Shown here: positions 61,511 through 64,000 of the stretch, in pieces
How positions within the stretch are numbered: position 1 is the first letter of the stretch
Layout: each line of letters begins with the position of its first letter
Source: Rhizobiaceae bacterium
Lineage (GTDB): Bacteria > Pseudomonadota > Alphaproteobacteria > Rhizobiales > Rhizobiaceae
DNA: 64,000 nt
Assembly (NCBI GenBank): GCA_028279875.1
Contig: JANQMU010000015.1
Location: 120,158-184,157, forward strand
Reading direction: 5' to 3'
Translations under genes and position numbers: made by a program
Notes under the pieces: model-generated
The model's input: the letters and a program-made list of their open reading frames with translations, nothing else
The model's database searches: none
Told to the model about the DNA's origin: nothing

Positions 61511-64000
61511 CTAACCGGCGAGAACCGCTTCCGAACGGAACGATTGCGCAAGGTTGTCGGACGTCTGTGGTTTTCCGAACAGATATCCCTGACCTTGATG
61601 ACAGCCGACAAGGCGCAGAAAGCGCAATTGATCCTCGTTTTCGACGCCTTCGCAGATCAGCGTCAGGTCGAGGCCATCGGCGAGTGCCTTGATCGACTGA
61701 ACAATCGCCTGAGAGACCCGGTCCGAGGTGATATTGCGCACAAACATCTGGTCGAGTTTGATTGCATCCAACGGGAACTTCGACAGATAGCCGAATGACG
61801 AGAACCCGGTTCCAAAATCGTCGAGCGCGAACGACACGCCGAGTTCTCGAAGTTCGTGCAGCGTGTCCAGAAGATCGTCGGGGGAGTTGATGAAGGCGGA
61901 CTCTGTGATTTCCAGATGAAGTCGCTGCGGCTTCAGGCCGGATGCGCGCAAGGCCGCTTTGACGTCACCGACAAATCCGCCGCGTGCAAATTGTATCGGC
62001 GACACATTGACCGACACCGTGATCTGATCCGGCCAGGCAAGCGCATCCTCACAGGCCCGGTGCAGGATCCAGCGTCCAAGCTTTTCCACAAATCCGTTCG
62101 CCTCGGCAATGTCGATGAAATCGGCTGGTGATATGGCGCCGAGCCTGGGATGGTTCCAGCGCACGAGCGCTTCGGCGCCGACGATTTTGCGGTCGGACAG
62201 CGTGACCTGCGGCTGGTAGACGATGTGAAATTCGCGCTTGTCCAGGGCCGACCACAGCTCCCGCTCGATCTCCCGCGCTTTTTCCTGATGCGCAAAGGAA
62301 TGCGGATCAAAGGTCACGGCGCCGCTTCCGCCAGTCCGCGTCGCGCTGTCGAGCGCAAGCTCCGCCTGCATAAGGCTTGTGGCGGCCGGGGAGGGGCTTT
62401 TTCCAGACACCGGAGAGATACCGATACGCACACCGATCTGGGCCCGGATTCCGTCCAGATCGAAGGGGGTCTCTAAAATCTCCGCCAGACGCCGGCTGAT
62501 CTGCTGCGCCGCCGCACCGGAAACGGCCTCAAGCGTATAAAGTGCGAAAATGTCTCCACCCAGGCGGGCCGATGCGGGCAGCCCCAGTTCGCACCGGTCG
62601 AGCCGGCTGACGATCGCCTTGAGCAGCGTGTCGCCGACCGTCCTGCCCAATGTTGCATTGATTGTCTTGAAGCGGTGGAGATTCAGGGCGAACACGACCT
62701 GGCTGCCGGCAGCATCCGGCTTTCGCCCGACAATGTCCTTTTCCAGCCGTTTCAGGAACTCGGAACGCCGCATGGCGCCGGTCAGATCGTCGAATCTGGA
62801 CATGTATTCCAGCCGGGCTTCCTGATGCCGCTTCTCGGTGACATCGCGTGCCGTGATGCAGGCCACATACCACTTTTTGTCGGCTCGTCCGCGACCGTGC
62901 CCACGGCCTGAAAGGCAGGACGGTGTTATCGTGTATTCGACCGAGCGCCCGGACGGCAACTCGGTAAGCCGTGGGACCTGATCCCCGGAGCGTTCCGCAG
63001 CGCCGGACTTCAATTCCAGAATGCTCGCCCGAGCGCCTGCAACCAGTTCTCCCGGCACCACCGAAGACAGTTTCGTCCCCGGCCGGACATTGGTATCGAA
63101 ATCGAAAATCTCGGGCGCCCTGCGGTTTGTTTCCAAGATCGTGCCCTCCTCATCGACCACCAGGATGGCATCCGAACTGTCTGCAATGATGTGTGTCAGC
63201 ATGTGACGCATATTGCTGGCCTCCATGCTCGACTGCAGGAACCGCCATCGGCGGATGGTCAGTTCATTGAGTGATCTGGACACCGCATACAGCCAGAACA
63301 GCAGTTGAACCGGCACCGTCGGAAGGATGATTGCATAGTGGGTCTGCAAGATCATCCCGACAACGGCGACGACGGCGGCGAGTGCGAAACAGACGATCAA
63401 CTGGTGAGACAGTTCCGACAGCCATTGAGGCCGCGACAGGCCGAACAGAAGGAGCGCGAAGGCAAGAATGAACGGGGTGGCGGGCAGAGACTGCAGGTTG
63501 CGATCCTGCAGCAAGGTCTCCGCGCCAAGAATCTGGATCAGCGATCCCGGCATCGAGCCCTGAGCCGTGACGAAATAGGAATCGCCCGGCCGTACGCCGT
63601 CCGTGCCGAGGAGGACGGTTTTTCCGCGCAATATCGCGGGATCGATCCGGTCACCGAGCAGATCGGCCGCCGAATAGGTCGGCACCGTTTCGGGCGATAT
63701 TGAATAGTCGATTGTGATCGCGGCGCCGCCGTGCCGTTGCAGGCCGCCCGCCAACGCGGCTGCGACGGACGGCACGAACCGGCCGTCGAACAGGCCTTCA
63801 TAGGGGAGCGTGCGAACCACACCGTCACGATCGACCGGAACCTCCGCCAGGGCCAGCCAAACGTGGTTCCGCAGGATCGGGATCGGCAGTTCCCTGCCGA
63901 CGACGGGTGGTTCCCGGGCGGTCCCGAAATTGCGTGTCCCGACCGGCAGGATGACCCCGCCATCGGCCGCTTCGAGCACCCTGGACAGTGCGAGATCGTC
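61511..64000 (-). CDS. CHASE2-GGDEF-EAL protein (truncated by window edge)
   Basis: 829 residues are visible and the frame is open through the last base, so the start lies beyond 64000. Order: the end of a CHASE2 periplasmic sensor, transmembrane helices (around 63260-63500), a PAS-like segment (SDAILVVDEEGTILETNRRA), a GGDEF-like domain and an EAL domain (about 61600-62290). The GGDEF core reads ARLGGDIFALYT, so the motif is degenerate and cyclase activity is doubtful. The EAL motif (GAEALVRWNHP) and DDFGTGFSSFGYL loop are intact, so c-di-GMP phosphodiesterase activity is likely. Confidence 0.9.
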   Translation of the reverse strand, partial: DDLALSRVLEAADGGVILPVGTRNFGTAREPPVVGRELPIPILRNHVWLALAEVPVDRDGVVRTLPYEGLFDGRFVPSVAAALAGGLQRHGGAAITIDYSISPETVPTYSAADLLGDRIDPAILRGKTVLLGTDGVRPGDSYFVTAQGSMPGSLIQILGAETLLQDRNLQSLPATPFILAFALLLFGLSRPQWLSELSHQLIVCFALAAVVAVVGMILQTHYAIILPTVPVQLLFWLYAVSRSLNELTIRRWRFLQSSMEASNMRHMLTHIIADSSDAILVVDEEGTILETNRRAPEIFDFDTNVRPGTKLSSVVPGELVAGARASILELKSGAAERSGDQVPRLTELPSGRSVEYTITPSCLSGRGHGRGRADKKWYVACITARDVTEKRHQEARLEYMSRFDDLTGAMRRSEFLKRLEKDIVGRKPDAAGSQVVFALNLHRFKTINATLGRTVGDTLLKAIVSRLDRCELGLPASARLGGDIFALYTLEAVSGAAAQQISRRLAEILETPFDLDGIRAQIGVRIGISPVSGKSPSPAATSLMQAELALDSATRTGGSGAVTFDPHSFAHQEKAREIERELWSALDKREFHIVYQPQVTLSDRKIVGAEALVRWNHPRLGAISPADFIDIAEANGFVEKLGRWILHRACEDALAWPDQITVSVNVSPIQFARGGFVGDVKAALRASGLKPQRLHLEITESAFINSPDDLLDTLHELRELGVSFALDDFGTGFSSFGYLSKFPLDAIKLDQMFVRNITSDRVSQAIVQSIKALADGLDLTLICEGVENEDQLRFLRLVGCHQGQGYLFGKPQTSDNLAQSFRSEAVLAG

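Overview
The window is high-GC bacterial chromosomal DNA, roughly 62% GC, densely coded, with many GTG and TTG starts. The gene set fits an Alphaproteobacterium, probably Hyphomicrobiales-like and possibly marine: an Anbu proteasome operon, an ECF sigma factor, taurine-pyruvate aminotransferase, hydroxyproline catabolism, GntR/FCD regulators, UgpC-type ABC import, a non-Pyl MttB methyltransferase and NudK-like Nudix. I found no rRNA, tRNA, insertion sequence, phage gene or CRISPR array. Everything reads as core or metabolic-accessory chromosome.

Layout. 1-6.9 kb is a corrinoid region: a DAO-type FAD enzyme faces a non-pyrrolysine MttB methyltransferase, which is divergent from marR-rdhA. The rdhA product is a 1075-residue self-sufficient reductive dehalogenase fused to an FMN/NAD/2Fe-2S reductase. 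6.95-10.9 kb is a four-gene peptide-handling operon: circularly permuted ATP-grasp, alpha-E, transglutaminase-like, Anbu. 11-19.7 kb holds taurine-pyruvate aminotransferase, a DUF2189 membrane protein behind an FNR/FixK-like box, a cold-shock gene, a GST/ECF sigma/small protein chain, a peroxiredoxin, a glyoxalase-fold protein with a divergent LysR, and GltS. 19.8-22.1 kb is an MFS/UPF0718 permease pair. 22.2-25.7 kb is an MHS transporter, a MatR-like GntR regulator and malonyl-CoA decarboxylase with palindromic operators. 25.8-30.3 kb has a rhodanese/DUF302 pair, a PhzS-like flavin monooxygenase divergent from a MarR gene across a perfect 39-bp palindrome, and an MFS transporter. 30.9-39.1 kb has a FemAB-like acyltransferase with a PIG-L deacetylase, a ClpP paralog, an SMR exporter, an orphan peptide-type binding protein, a CDF transporter, prolyl iminopeptidase and an aldo/keto reductase.

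39.2-47.3 kb is a complete carbohydrate regulon: an AraC regulator divergent from a seven-gene operon (isomerase, two permeases, binding protein, Gfo/Idh/MocA dehydrogenase, second isomerase, ABC ATPase). 47.4-51 kb carries a Nudix hydrolase, a Tat-type L,D-transpeptidase and a sulfatase. 51.1-55.2 kb is the hydroxyproline pathway (epimerase, FAD dehydrogenase, DapA-like deaminase, divergent GntR). 55.2-64 kb holds a Cys-rich repeat protein, small unknowns, a TetR/DUF418 pair behind an operator-rich promoter, a thioredoxin-fold protein, secreted unknowns and a CHASE2-GGDEF-EAL protein cut by the window edge.

Most interesting: the fused reductive dehalogenase sharing a promoter region with an MttB gene (two corrinoid enzymes, one possible operator), the Anbu operon, the 39-bp palindrome, the uncharacterised sugar operon, and two terminator-ended intergenic stretches that may encode small RNAs.
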